Shown piece by piece: positions 39,691 to 52,400 of a DNA stretch of 62,000 nt. The notes beneath the pieces are model-generated. The model made no database searches and was not told the origin of the DNA. It saw only the letters and a program-made list of their open reading frames with translations. Source of the stretch: Prorocentrum cordatum (taxonomy: Eukaryota > Sar > Dinophyceae > Prorocentrales > Prorocentraceae); NCBI GenBank assembly GCA_963575745.1, contig CAUYUJ010003547.1:1-62000 (forward strand), given 5' to 3'. How positions within the stretch are numbered: the stretch's first letter is position 1; each line of letters begins with the position of its first letter. Made by a program: the position numbers and the translations under genes.

Positions 39691-39784
39691 CGCGTCACCA
39701 GGACGCACGACTCAGCCAGGCGTCAGTTCTTTCAGTCTGAGCATCCTCGCAACTGCAGACGCTCTTGGGGGGGGGGCTTTGTCG

Positions 39785-40012
39785 GACTCCAGGTCCAGGT
39801 GGGCTTCGGATTGGTTGACGCCGGAGATCCTCGTGGAGTCTGCGGCGCGGATCAGTTTGACACGCGCGCGAAGTATCTCGGATATGCCTGCGGGCTGAAG
39901 CCCGTCCAGACCCCCGCGCTCGAGATGGACGCCGCGGGCGTCGGTGGATCCAAGTTTCTTTCCAACTGGACTGCGTATTGGCATTGCGAAGAATTGCGGC
40001 GCCCCTAGCGGC
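39785..40012 (+). pseudogene. Decayed copia aspartic protease
   Basis: VGFGLVDAGDPRGVCGADQF, then GYACGLKPVQTPALEMDAAG and VGGSKF: the layout of retroviral-type proteases in copia elements (D-T/S-G-A, then a GVGG turn). The active-site triad reads DAG instead of DTG/DSG, so it is probably inactive. Continuous with gag upstream. Confidence 0.5.
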
Positions 40013-42340
40013 GCGCGTGATCCGGGTGGACGTTCCGCTCCTGCCCCCCATCGGAATTCTTCGTCACTTAACCGCATCTGGCAATTAAGAGCCCCGCCCC
40101 CCCTTCTCCGGCGAAAGTATAACGCGCCCAGCGCCCCGGAAGCGCTGCCCCGGCACCCCGCGCCTGCGTGCGAACGCAGACGAGTCGGCTCGCCGGAACA
40201 AGCAGACCGCCTGAGACATTCTCGCAGGTCAGCTCGTAGTTTTGAAACGAGCGCCTCGCCTGAGACATCTGCAGAAACTGTTCTGGACGCAGGCGAGTCT
40301 GCGCCAGGTGGCCGGGCGAGAACTGGAGCGGCCGCGCTTCTTCCCGGCGCTTGGCCTTCCGAGCGGGGGCGCCCCGGCAAGGGGGGGCCAGCTTCGACGT
40401 GGAACCGCCCGCGCCCGCGATGGGGGGCGAATAATTTTGGCGGCGCGGTCGCTGGGATAGCGCGCCGCGCACGGCGGGGGCGATATCTCCGGGCGCGCCC
40501 CGCGCGACGGCCGGGAAACAATCAATTTTTCAGTGGCGGTGGCAATAGGGGCCGCGCAGGACAAGGGCGATGAAGAAAATGGGGGCCCGGGGGGGGGGGG
40601 GCGCAGGGGTGCCCGTCTGTTGTCGGATTGCCATTCCTGTTATCTTCTTCGTTATTGTTCGTATTTATCTTAATATTGTTAGTATCATTCTCTTGTGTTT
40701 TCTCATTGCTCTTGGTCTCATTGCATTCTGTCCTATGGGGCAAGCTGGCACAATTATTTTGCCCGGGCGCGGTGCTGAGATAGCGCGCCGCGCGCGGCGG
40801 GGGCGATGTCCTCGGGCGCGCTGCCCCGCGCGACGGCCGGGGCGAAGCAATTTGTGCACCGGGGGCGCCAATGCAAGTCGCATAGGACAGGGATGGTGCA
40901 GAGAATGAGAGACCAGCTTTCAGTAGTATGATAATCAATAGTATTATTTATAGTTTGATCATTATTCTGATTATTCTCCGGATTTCGCATCTTATGATTA
41001 GTATTATTTTTAGTGGTAGTATTTGTCATTCTTTTTTCTTATTCGCATTTCTCTTTTTCATATTCGCATATTCCAATTAAGATTGGGATGCCACCCGAGC
41101 CGGGGCGCGGGAAGTAGTCATTGTCGTTCCATTTGCGCGGCGCTAATCATATTGTTCGGCGAAAACCGCCCCCTAGAATTATTTAATTACGGCGCGGTGC
41201 TAATGGTAACCCGGGGGCGGCGGGGGGGCATAATGGCTCGGCGAGGTGAGGCGAGGTTCTAGACGTGCCAGGCGGGATCGTCGCATGGAGCGCACTCCGA
41301 CTGCAGCCAGTCTAGCGTATATTAAGTGGGCACAAGCAGGCGCGTGGCGATCCATCTTTTCGATGCCCCAGACGACGGGTGGCAGAGGGAGAAATAGTGG
41401 ACCGTCTCTCCGAAGACTCAGGGTCGCCGCCGAGTCTCGGGGGCCGAGGATGTTGCTGGCGCAAGCCAGCCTTCCACAGTCGACTGCGTTCTCTTCTCTA
41501 GCACCCATCGCGACGCTGGGCCGCGCGGGGCGCGCCCTTTCTCAGAAGGCGCCGCGGTCGGGAACCCGATCGACCACTGCGAGGTCAGGTTAGCGCCGGA
41601 GAAGCGGACGTGGAAATTTCACCAGGCGCGCTGCAAACCCGAGGCGACCCTCGATCACGCGGCAACGGGGCGCCGCGCGGAGGCGCGCATCGGTGCGACC
41701 GCCTAAGAGAACCTGCTCGGGGGAGCCACGAACCCGGGCTGCGATGCAGTTCCGCCTGCGCATCGACGTCAAGACCCGAGGCCTCTCATTCGAGTCTTGA
41801 AGATCAACGCAGGGGAGTGGTTCGCGGTAGGCGAGGGGTCGCTGAGTGACGGAGCTGGCAAGCAGATTTTCGCGCATGGCATCTATCTTCGCCTGGAAAG
41901 CGGCATGTGCCACCAGGGCAGCGCTGGGGCCCTCTGCCAGATGCGTTGGACGGGGCGCCCTGCCTCAGATTATCTTCGGGCTGGAGATCCAGCCAGCGAC
42001 GCGCCGCTGACTTGCAGAATGTGCGCGGGCCGCGCCTCCGTGGATTCCAGCGCTGCGAGCGGTGCGCGAAGGCCCGCCAGCAAGGCGAGCCCGTGAGTCA
42101 GCGGGGGCCCAGGCGCCCGGCAATGCACTCAGCGATCCGCGAGGCGCGGGCGACCATGATGGGCGGGGGCGGTCGCGAAGCAGTCGGGGAGGAAGGCGAG
42201 TTGTCAAGCCCCGGTGGCGCGGGGAGATCCGCAGCGGGCGGGGCGAGTGTCCAAGTGCATCATGAGACCCGCGAATTGCTCTTCACGCCTGCCGCCGCTG
42301 TCGGACCTCCTTGGCAGATAAATTAATCGTCGAGCGGATG
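40013..42340. other. Unassigned segment with local duplications and AT-rich island
   Basis: No gene is recognised. An 85-bp GC-rich block (GCGGTCGCTGGGATAGCGCG ...) at 40438-40520 is repeated at about 40765-40850, partly again near 41190. An AT-rich island (40620-41090) stands out against GC-rich flanks. From about 41800 weak coding fragments resume (LKINAGEWFAVGEG). Confidence 0.5.
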
Positions 42341-42749
42341 GCTGAAGTTGTCTTTTCCAACGGGGCCACCATTCAGTCGCGCCACGTGGGGCGACTCTTC
42401 CTGCCGCCCGTCGCCGGGCGAGAAGTGGATTGGCCGAGCAGTTTTTCACCGAGAGGCCGCCGCTAACTCAATGTTCGCTGGCGCCTTGCCGGCGAGCATC
42501 TGCCATCAGAGCGCCGGCCTCAGCAGGTTGGGCAGCTCGCTTCTCCGGGTGCTACTAGCGTGAGCTTGGCTGGTCCTATATTTGGCAAGCGCGCGGCTGT
42601 GCTTGAAGGTGCTCTTGGTGGGTCTCGGCAGCCAGCCGCCTCGTTGAAATCGGGTGGAGCAGCCGAGGCCCGCGAGGGTTCCTGGCGGCTGATTTGTGGC
42701 CGTCTGAGATGGATGAGGGGTGCATCGAAACTGCGCCTCATCAACAGGT

Positions 42750-43940
42750 GAAGCACATCAAGCAGGCACTTTCAGTGGACAGTGCCAGCCCCAGCCCTCC
42801 TCTGCAAGCAGTTGCTGACGGAGATGGGCCCGTGGAGGCTCCTGTTGATGATCCCAATGCTGAACCTGACAGTTGCGACGACGTTCCTGCTCGGCCTGAT
42901 TTGTTTCAGACGGTGGACCAGCTGACGGGCCGCAAGCTTGCCCGCGACAGTTCTGGCCACCCCAGCAACCGGCATTTTGCGTGAATCCCGTGGCGTTGCA
43001 TTTCCAAGCCTGAAGTGACGCGCTGGGCCTTGAAGAATTTTGAATGCGATCAGTGCGGAGCGCGCAAATGGCCCTATGCTTGCCGTCGTGCTGCTGCCCC
43101 TAAGTCCTGCCGCTCCAATCGCGTTCCTGGTGCTGATTGGGCTGTGGCCAAGAATCCGTCCGGTGCTACTCCACAGTTCTGGATGAACATTATCCGCTGG
43201 GGCATTATGTTTGAACAGGGGGGGGCAGGGGAGCCAGGCGGCGCGGCATGGCAAGCACGTGCGCGCACTTGGGGGGGGATCTCTTGCATGCCAGAAGTTG
43301 CCGCCGTTGATCGTGGAATGGGATTTCAGGGAGTTTTCAACGATAGCGCACAGAACAACGGCGCGTGCGTGTTTTCGACGGACGCCCGCTCTCCACGGCG
43401 AATCGGTTGGACGGGGCGCGCTGGGAAATAATGGAGAACGACCGTACCGTCTAGCCGTTCATAAAGCACCCCCGGACGATTTAGCCGGTTGGTGCGCCAT
43501 GGGGGAGCTGTGATGCTCGCTGCGTAACGGTTGCCAGAACTGGAGTGGATTCTCGCCGACGCGCATGGCTCTCGGATTTACGGAACGTTTGCCAGCAACG
43601 CTGCTCGCCAGAGATCCCATCGATCCCGAGTATATTTCCCACCAATCTTGCGCAGCATTTCCATCGCGCTGAAGACCGACGATGGACGGCCAGGAAGGCT
43701 TTGACCTCCATGGACAGCCGAGCCCGTCTACTTCGATTTTTTCCGAGCGCGTTACAGCGTGCCTCCTAAATTCACCAAGGACCAGCTCTTGTTTGCATGG
43801 GGGCATGGACGAGTGGGCTCTGGAAGATGTCTCGGATCTGGTGTTATCGCCCTACCTGCTTCTGGCGGCGATTAGATCAATCTCTGCGGACCATTGTGGC
43901 GAGTGTCGAAGAGCAGATGTGGAGTGCCACTCAGGACGAG
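42750..43940 (+). pseudogene. Decayed copia pre-integrase and integrase
   Basis: LTGRKLARDSSGHPSNRHFA, then EVTRWALKNFECDQCGARKW, resembles the GAG-pre-integrase zinc region (a GHPSN-type turn, then C-x2-C). RVPGADWAVAKN, with NIIRWGIMFEQ after it, fits the first catalytic Asp region of the integrase core. A later segment (ARYSVPPKFTKDQLLFAWG) may be the end of the core. Several stops and frameshifts. Same strand and order as expected after the protease. Confidence 0.5.
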
Positions 43941-44502
43941 AGCCGAGGCATCGAGATGGTCAACCGCTACATACATGATCTCAAGATTGGCATCGAGCGA
44001 ACACGCGGTGCTCGTCGCTACGCCGACTCTACCAGAGGGCAACCCTGGGGCCCCTGGCAATGAACCATTCGACGACCCTGCCGACGGAGTTTTGGGCGAC
44101 TCGGAATAGACGCTGATCGAGAACCACAACCGACCGCTTCCTGAAGAGCCAGACCTCCCGTCGATGCCTGAGAGCCACGATGAACCAGGACTGGCCCGAC
44201 TAGCGCTGCAGAGTGCTGACCCGCAGGTGCGACATCGACTGGATGCTGCATCTGCCGAGCCGCACAGCGAGCCGGCGTCGGACCAGACCTCCGTGCTGGT
44301 TACGCCGGAGGGGGCCTCCAGCGCGACGGCGAGTGACTCGGGCATGCCCTGGTCTGAACATGCGCCATCCTACCTACCGCATCCAGCACCGACATCCACT
44401 GCACCTGCAGCGGCCCTTTCCGCGGACGAGCTTGCTACTTACTGCGTGGACAGCGGCGTGATGTGCAGGCAGCAGAGGATTTGCTCACAGCGCTCAAGAC
44501 TC
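43941..44502 (+). pseudogene. Decayed copia linker between integrase and RT
   Basis: Pro/Ser/Ala-rich readings (MPESHDEPGLARLALQSADP, then EGASSATASDSGMP) typical of the poorly conserved spacer between integrase and RT in copia polyproteins. It is cut by the insertion of composite element C at about 44505. Confidence 0.35.
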
Positions 44503-44504
44503 CC

Positions 44505-46492
44505 AATTTTTCCCGGAAAGGGCTCGAGCCCAGGGTTCTCTTTTAGTATGTAAACATAGTCCCCCGGTGCCTGCTTGAAGGAGGCCGGCGAATTGCCGGC
44601 GAATTTTTTCCCTGATAAATAACGAGGTCGAAGGAGGCCGGCGAATTTTTCCCTGATAAATAACGAGCCCCTCGAGCGAAACGCTTGTTTTTGAGCGCCG
44701 GCGAATTAAAATTTGAGGATGTCTCGAGCGAAACGCTTGTTTTTGAGGCCGGCGAATTAAAATTTGAGGATGTCTCGAGCGAAACGCTACGGCCCCACCC
44801 CAGCAAGACCACACCCCAGCACGACCACACCCCAGCACGACCTCACCACAGCACGACCACTCCCCAGCACGACCCCACCCCAGCACGACCACGCCCCAGC
44901 ACGACCACACCCCAGCACGATCACACCCCAGAACGACCACACCCCAGCACGACCCCACCCAAGCACGACCCCACCCAAGCACCCACCCACCCAGAGCCCA
45001 GGGTTCTCTTTTAGTTTGTAAACTAGTCCCCCGGTGCCTGCTTGAAGGAGGCCGGCGAATTTTTCCCTGATATTTTTGTACGATTTCCTGGAATTTTGGC
45101 AGGATGTCTCGAGCGAAATGCACGACCCCACCCTAGCACGACCATACCCCAGCACGACCACACCCCAGCACGACCAGACCCCAGCACGACCCCACCCCAG
45201 CACGACCCCACCCCAGCACGACCATACCCCAGCACGACCACACCCCAGCACGACCCGACCCCAGCACGACCCTACCCCAGCAAGACCACACCCCAGCACG
45301 AGCACGACCACCCCCAGCACACCCCAGCACGACCACCCCAGCACGACCACACCCCAGCACGACCACGCCCCAGCACGCCCCAGCACGACCACACCCCAGC
45401 ACGACCACACCCCAGCACGACCACACCCCAGCACGACCACACCCCAGCACGACCACACCCCAGCACGACCCGATCGATAAATCACAGGGTGCGGAGCACC
45501 CCAGCACGAACCCACCCCAGCACGACCCCACCCCAGCACGACCCCACCCCAGCACGACCACGCCCCAGCATGAGCACGCCAGCACGCACCACACCCCAGC
45601 ACGACCACTCCCCGCACGACCCCACCCCAGCACGACCACACCCTAGCACGACCCCACCCCAGCACGACCATACCCCAGCACGACCACACCCCAGCACGAC
45701 CCGACCCCAGCACGACCCTACCCCAGCAAGACCACACCCCAGCACGCACGACCACACCCCAGCACGACCACCAGCACGACCACAGCACCCACCCACGACC
45801 ACGCCCCAGCACGACCACCCCCCCAGCACGACCACCCCCCAGCACGACCCCACCCCAGCACGACCACGCCCCAGCACGACCACACCCCAGCACGACCACA
45901 CCCCAGCACGACCACACCCCAGCACGACCCCACCCCAGCACGACCACACCCCAGCACGACCACACCCCAGCACGACCCCACCCCAGCACGACCCCACCCC
46001 AGCACGACCCCACCCAGCAAGACCACACCCCAGCACGACCACACCCCAGCACGACCTCACCACAGCACGACCACACCCCAGCACGACCACGCCCCAGCAC
46101 GACCACGCCCCAGCACGACCACGCCCCAGCACAACCACCCCCCAGCACGACCACCCCCCCAGCACGACCACACCCCAGCACGACCACCCCCCAGCACGAC
46201 CACACCCCAGCACGACCACTCCCCAGCACGACCACACCGCCTTGGTTGAGTGGTTGCCTGTCGTCGTGGAATGTTTCGTGGGGTGTCTCGTGGAATGTTT
46301 CGCGGGGTGTCTCCTGGAATGTTTCGTGAGGTGTCTCGCGGAATGTTTCGTGAGGTGTCTCGTGGGATGTTTCGTGAGGTGTCTCGTGGGATGTTTCGTG
46401 AGGTGTTGCCCCGTTGGGTATCGTGAAAACGTGCCCATGCTCCACATGTCTATATCCCTTTCCGGGTTCGTGGGTCCATCATGTTTGATGAT
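44505..46492. mobile_element. Composite minisatellite element C, complete
   Basis: The 5' end is TTTTTCCCGGAAAGGGCTC. The 5' module has two GAAGGAGGCCGGCGAAT and two GAGGATGTCTCGAGCGAA blocks. Minisatellite lies at 44795-44990, a second partial 5' module at 44996-45117, and more minisatellite at 45118-46230. A 24-bp repeat module follows, and the 3' end is CCCTTTCCGGGTTCGTGG. TCCCGGAAAGGG and CCCTTTCCGGG are inverse complements. It splits the copia relic between linker and RT. Confidence 0.75.
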
Positions 46493-46619
46493 GCATTGCT
46501 CGACAGTCAGAGGCGGTTTGCATCGGCACCTCTGGGTGATTGATTCTCTATCATGAATAAGCGTACCGTGGACGATCAATATCAATCCGTTACCTGAACA
46601 CGTGAAAAGGTTGTTCACT

Positions 46620-47240
46620 GACCAAACAGTAAGTCAACGGAGAGAATGGTAAGCGAGATGCGCTGCTGGCCCAGATAGGACAACACCCGCGCGCATGCAC
46701 CGAGGAGCTGCTTTTGCAGACACCTACCGCAAATGCCCACAACGCGCCATTCCATCTCGATGGCGCGACACGCGGAAAGATAGAGGGTTGACTGCGACAA
46801 AGGGCTTAATGACCCATCTGCGCCCAAGAGCAACTATGCCAAGTCCAGATGGATCATTCAAGGGCTTCACGGTCCTGGCGTCGCTGTGCCGCGCCTTCGA
46901 CGTCAGACGTTCCGCGTTCTCTACAAGGCTTGGCCTCAATCAAGGCTAAACCTGGGCTGGCGATGCAATGTCCGCCTTTCGCAGGTTCTACGCAATCGGC
47001 AGGAATAGCCTCGCTTTGCCTGGCCCCGTGCTGGCGGTCTTCCCGGCATCGTTGCTGAGCTGCCGACAGAAGTTTATGGATTGTCTAACAGCCCTTCGGA
47101 CTGGCGCAGAAGCCTTCTGACGGCTTTCAAAAAATACGGGCGTGCTCGACACCCTCGCGCGACGTGCCTCGTTCTCGCGCGAGACCAATCGACGGTTGCG
47201 CAGAGCGGTTTTCCGGACTCGCTGCCATCGAAACAGATGA
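46620..47240 (+). pseudogene. Decayed copia reverse transcriptase fragment
   Basis: AIPSRWRDTRKD, then in another frame KSNYAKSRWIIQGFHGP, and later GGLPGIVAELPTEVYGLSNS, then PSDWRRSLLTAFKKYG and RATCLVL. These match copia RT: the K(A/S)RWV.GF.DP block and the YGL...P..W...L block before the C-terminal palm. The YVDD catalytic loop is not found; element D interrupts the gene at 47243. Frameshifted. Confidence 0.6.
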
Positions 47241-47242
47241 TT

Positions 47243-48478
47243 TGTATTTTTCCCGGAAAGGGCTTAAGCCCAGGGTTCTCTTTTAGTTTGTAAACAAGTC
47301 CCCCGGTGCCTGCTTGAAGGAGGCCGGCGAATTTTTTCCCTGATAAATAACGAGGTCGAAGGAGGCCGGCGAATTTTTCCCTGATAAATAACGAGCCCGA
47401 GAATTAAAATTAGAGGATGTCTCGAGCGAAACGCTTGTTTTTGAGGCCGGCGAATTAAAATTCTGAGCACGCTCGCCCCAGCACGCCCCACCCTAGCACG
47501 ACCACACCCCAGCACGACCACACCCCAGCACGACCACACCCCAGCACGACCCCCCCCCAGCACGACCCCACCCCAGCACGACCACACCCCAGCACGACCA
47601 CACCCCAGCAGGACCCCACCCCAGCACGACCCCACCCCAGCACGGCCCCACCCCAGCAAGACCACACCCCAGCACGACCACACCCCAGCACGACCTCACC
47701 ACAGCACGACCACTCCCCAGCACGACCCCCCCAGCACGACCCGATCGATAAATCACAGGGTGCGGAGCACCCCAGCACGAACCCACCCCAGCACGACCCC
47801 ACCCCAGCACGACCCCACCCCAGCACGACCACGCCCCAGCATGACCACACCCCAGCACGACCACACCCCAGCACGACCACTCCCCAGCACGACCCCACCC
47901 CAGCACGACCACCCTAGCACGACCACAGCACAGCACACACCCCAGCACGACGATCACACCCCAGCACGACCCCACCCCAGCAAGACCACACCCCAGCACG
48001 ACCGCACCCCAGCACGACCTTACCACAGCACGACCACACCCCAGCACGACCACGCCCCAGCACGACCACGCCCCAGCACGACCACGCCCCAGCACGACCA
48101 CGCCCCAGCACGACCACGCCCCAGCACGACCACGCCCCAGCACGACCCCCCCAGCACGACCACCCCCCAGCACGACCACCCCCCAGCACGACCACCCCCC
48201 AGCACGACCACACCCCCCACACACGCCGCCTTGGTTGAGTGGTTGCCTGTCGTCGTGGAATGTTTCGTGGGGTGTCTCGTGGAATGTTTCGCGGGGTGTC
48301 TCGTGAAATGTTTCGTGAGGTGTCTCGTGGAATGTTTCGTGAGGTGTCTCGTGGGCTGTTTCGTGAGGTGTCTCGTGGGATGTTTCGTGAGGTGTTGCCC
48401 AGTTGGGTATCATGAAAACGTGTCCATGCTCCACATGTCTATATCCCTTTCCGGGTTCGTGGGTCCATCATGTTTTGG
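47243..48478. mobile_element. Composite minisatellite element D, complete
   Basis: The 5' end is GTATTTTTCCCGGAAAGGGC; 5' module to 47465; minisatellite 47466-48225; 24-bp repeats 48246-48395; 3' end CCCTTTCCGGGTTCGTGG, then CCATCATGTTTT. It has the same order and orientation as element C and lies between the copia RT and RNase H relics. Confidence 0.8.
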
Positions 48479-48519
48479 TGGGGGGCGCATTGCAGTTCAG
48501 TTTGCCAGTGCAATTCCGC

Positions 48520-49410
48520 GCCTCCTCGTACATTCGGAAAAGGGACAGCCCTCGTGGATGGTGCTGCTGAATGCGGCGGACGTGCTCTACGACGACGCAG
48601 GAATTTCGATTTCGCGATTTCAACGGTCCGGCGTCCTGCTGAACTGGCGCCACCTATCCACCTGCCACGCGGGCGCTGCGAGGGCCCCGAATTCCTGGCT
48701 ACGCCGGGCGAAATTACCGCCATGCGTGGATTATGTCGGAAATTCAAGTAGACGCGCAGGGGAGGAATGCCCAATTGTTCCGGGGACTCGTCTCTCATGA
48801 TCACCCCTTTGCCCAAGTTGAAGGCGAAGGGCCCGATTGAAGCCAATGCCGCCCTGCGACGTCTCAAGGGCGCCAGCGCAACGATCGCCATGGAGTCCAT
48901 GCCCTTCTCTCGACTCCGTCTGATCGCTTCGTGCGATTCTGGGCTGGGCGTCAAGGGCGCGGGGCAGGGCGGGGCCCCAGACGCGCAGCGTCATCGGCGC
49001 CGCAGATCAGGACCTTCTTGCTGGCAAAGAGGCGGACGTTAACATGACTTCTTCGCGTTCTCACGCGTCTGATCATGCCAGAAGTTTTCTTCTTGCGCTG
49101 GGGGGCAACGCCGCGTCTTCAGGTTTGGCCGAGGCCGCGCGGGTTACCTCGTGGATTTTCGTGGCGCCAGATTTCGGGCGTGAGCTCGGGTCAGGCCGCG
49201 CTATGAACCCGGGATTATTAGTGGCGACGCTCATGGAGCATATCCCAAATTTGGTCACCATTACCACGGCCGACGGCAAGACATTGTACGCCTGCCTCAA
49301 CCGGAACAGTTTGTTTGAATTGAGAAGAGAGCAGTTATTGTTTTTTTGTCGGTCGGGGCCCCGTTGGGAATATTGGTGGGCAGCTTCGCTGGTGTCCACG
49401 TGGACTTAAA
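48520..49410 (+). pseudogene. Decayed copia RT end and RNase H
   Basis: FGKGTALVDGAAECGGRALR, then RNFDFAISTVRRPAELAPPI, FLATPGEITAMRGL, DSSLMITPLPKLKAKGP and EANAALRRLKGAS follow the order of copia sequences after the RT palm (FGK...F.GR, then T..E....RG, then D.S.L). SSRSHASDHARSFLLAL, with a GLAEA segment, fits the RNase H E-helix region. The frame changes at least once. Confidence 0.5.
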
Positions 49411-52400
49411 CGAGCGGATGGTTTGAGGTAAAAGACAGCGCGCAGCTCCGACCCCAACTTATGCTGGCGGCCAAGTTACACAATACCGGAGGAAGGGGAG
49501 ACATGGGGCGAATGAGAGCGCATCGTTTGCCTACCGGGGAACGCAGCCCGAGGCCGAGTAGTTCGAAGCTCACCACTACGGTTACCTCATTGTCTCATGC
49601 GCCTCCCCCAGCACCTCCGAAACGTCCCACCTCCTCGCCCCTGGCTACTTCTACGTCCGCTCTTTCTACGCGCGATTTCCTCGATTGCCCTTCTTGTGAT
49701 GCAGTTGCCGGTTCGATGTCGTCGCGCTACGTCGCGCCGCCTCCGACGGCCGGCGACTCTGGGTTCGCCGGCCAGCGGCGCCATGCCGCGCGCGGAAGTA
49801 GGGTCGCTTCAGACCTCCTCAGGCCCCCGCATCGGGGGACGAGCGGGTTGACTTTGACGGCGACGACTTCTTCCACGGCGCAGGAGAAGACCAGCAGTTT
49901 TTCGAACTGGTGGACGAAGAGGAGACCAGCCTGTGCGGGCAGCCTGTCGGAGCGGCCGATGACCCCCTTGCCGGTCTTCAAAGTTCCTTATACGACAGGC
50001 TCTCGCCTCGTCGTCCGCCAAGGGCTCTGCTCTAGCTGTGTCTAGCCCCCCCCCCAGCAGTTCCAAGCTGACAAGGAAGCGCCCTCCCAGCGCGAGAGTC
50101 ATCGGGACCTCCTCCGGAGGACGTTGGAACAGACGCCGCCAGGGTATGGCCGCGCCGCTCCCGCGGGTGAGGGCGCCCGGGGCACTTCCGACATTTTGGA
50201 GGAGGCGCGTTGCCGACAGCGTGATTTTACGGCCGCGCGCAATCCCCACGCCCGGTCTCGCTTCGGCAGTTCGAAGGGCCGCGGTGTGATCGCTCGCGAA
50301 GGTTCTGAGAGCAATGATGTGGACTACGAGCCCATGCAAGACGTTTGCCCCTGCACCTCCTAGATCGGAAATGAGTGCGCGACGGACATCATGGTCGCGG
50401 GTATTTTCGCGCGTCGGGCCGACATCGAGAATCGAGCCCAGAAGATTGAGGCGCGCAGCAGGCTACTTGACAAACACGTGGATTATCGGGGACTTCCTCA
50501 GCCCATTCCTGCCGAACGGACGCCTTCGGAGTCCCTTGCGAACATCAATCATCTTCGAGGCCGTACGACGCTTGTGATGGCCACCAGTCAGAATCTTGAG
50601 GTTGAGACTCGCCGACTGAAATGCGCCACTGACATCATGGAGGGCCATGTAGGAGGGCCAATTGCTCGTAAGCAGATCATCGCTACTCGTCGCCGAGATG
50701 GAAATCACTTTCGCGCTGGCGCTCAGCAGGTCAATCTCGACCGCTTTCCGGAGATCACTCAGACCACGATTGCTCTCATCCAGTAGCGCCTGGAAGCATA
50801 TGTGGGTTTTGTTAATGCAAGGGGGCATTGGAGGTGCTCGAGACCAATGTCACGGCGATAGCGGTCCAGGAGCGGTCGAGGGTATTCGGGAGGGCCGCAC
50901 CCAAGGACTTCCGAATTTTCTACCGCTTTGCGGTGCGATCGAAGATGCAGCGGATTCAGAGTGAGTCTGGCCTCGCAGTCATCATTTGAGTTCCCCATTT
51001 GGCATAGTTGGAATCGTTGCGTCAAAAGGTGTCTGCGGGTGTGGATCCATCGATCAAGCGCGGCATCAAGGGCCGGAGGTCGAATTTCTGCGCGCTCGCC
51101 GACCTTGCCGGAGTCGCGGAGGGACCCATGGGGCTCCAAGAGCAGTTTAAGAAGAGCCCTGGCCGAACTCCTTTCAGCAAGCCCGCGCGACCGCTGATTA
51201 AGGAAGCCGTCGAGGCGAAAAGGGCCAATCACAAGAGACGTCGCGTGGCCCAGCAGATGTGGAACAATCATCAGTCCGACAAGGCTGATGACGCGATGGC
51301 GATCGACTCCAGCGGCGGCGACAGCGAGCACGAGGAGTAACCCAGCGGTAGACAGCCGGGCAGAGCGTCCGATGACCACCCAGCTCGCGATCAGTTGCAG
51401 CAGCCCGAGATGCCGATGGTGCTCGAGGCGAGGCCCATGGCCTAGGCAAAGGCCAAGGAGCAGGCTGCCACGCCCTCGTCTGGTTCGCTGGCCGCGCTGG
51501 GGACAGTAGGACAAAGAACGAGTTCCGACCCTGTAGCGCCGACCAAGCAGCCCGACTACAATATCAGCTTCACCAAGCCGAGGCACGTCGGACCTGTGGG
51601 AGTTTACGTCGCGGTTGCGAACAACGCAGGAAGCGCGTCCGCTCTGTTTCACCGTCGGAGAATGCATGTTGGATCACCTTGCCAGATTGCCGCTCCAGGC
51701 GGAATGATCGGAGGGACATGGGCGTTGCCGAGAAGCGTGATGTTGCCATTGCTTACGCCGCTCGGTTAGTAGCCTGCAGGGGGCGCATGGAGGGGCCTGG
51801 GCTAGAGGTGCACCTGGGCGCCCTAGCGGGGCTACCAGCTCTCCACAGTCAGAAAATAACTACGGGATCTACCACGTGGAACATCCCGCGGCTCTTGGTC
51901 CACAGGTGGGGCTCCCGAAGGAGATGATCTACAAGGACTGCGAAGCTATCGAAGGAGTTCCAGCAGGACACGATTACCACGCCTGGGTGGGCAGGGTCTT
52001 GGAACCTCGCATCCAGAAGATCAGCAGGCATCGGCGGAGCTCGAGACTCAGTTGGCGCAGCGCGAGAGCATGCACATTCTACGAAAACAGTAATAGCACA
52101 AGCCGCAACCTGCGGAACCAGAGCAAAACGGATGTTGGCCTTCTGACGCTCCCTTCTACGACTGCGTTCTTAAGAGCCGAGCTCTGCAATAACTGAAGCA
52201 GCAGGAGCTCGCGCTTCTGCTGGCCCGCGGTCAGGACGTCACCACCGTGGTCGCGCACTTGGCAGAGATGTTGGCGGTTCGCAATGATTGTGCGAGGTGC
52301 AATACGTACCGCGTGTGGACGAGCTTCTTGAGGGTGATGCCTACAGTCGACGCCGTGCGGATCGCTCACGCGTGCAATGCCTTCGGCAGCACAGCAGCAG

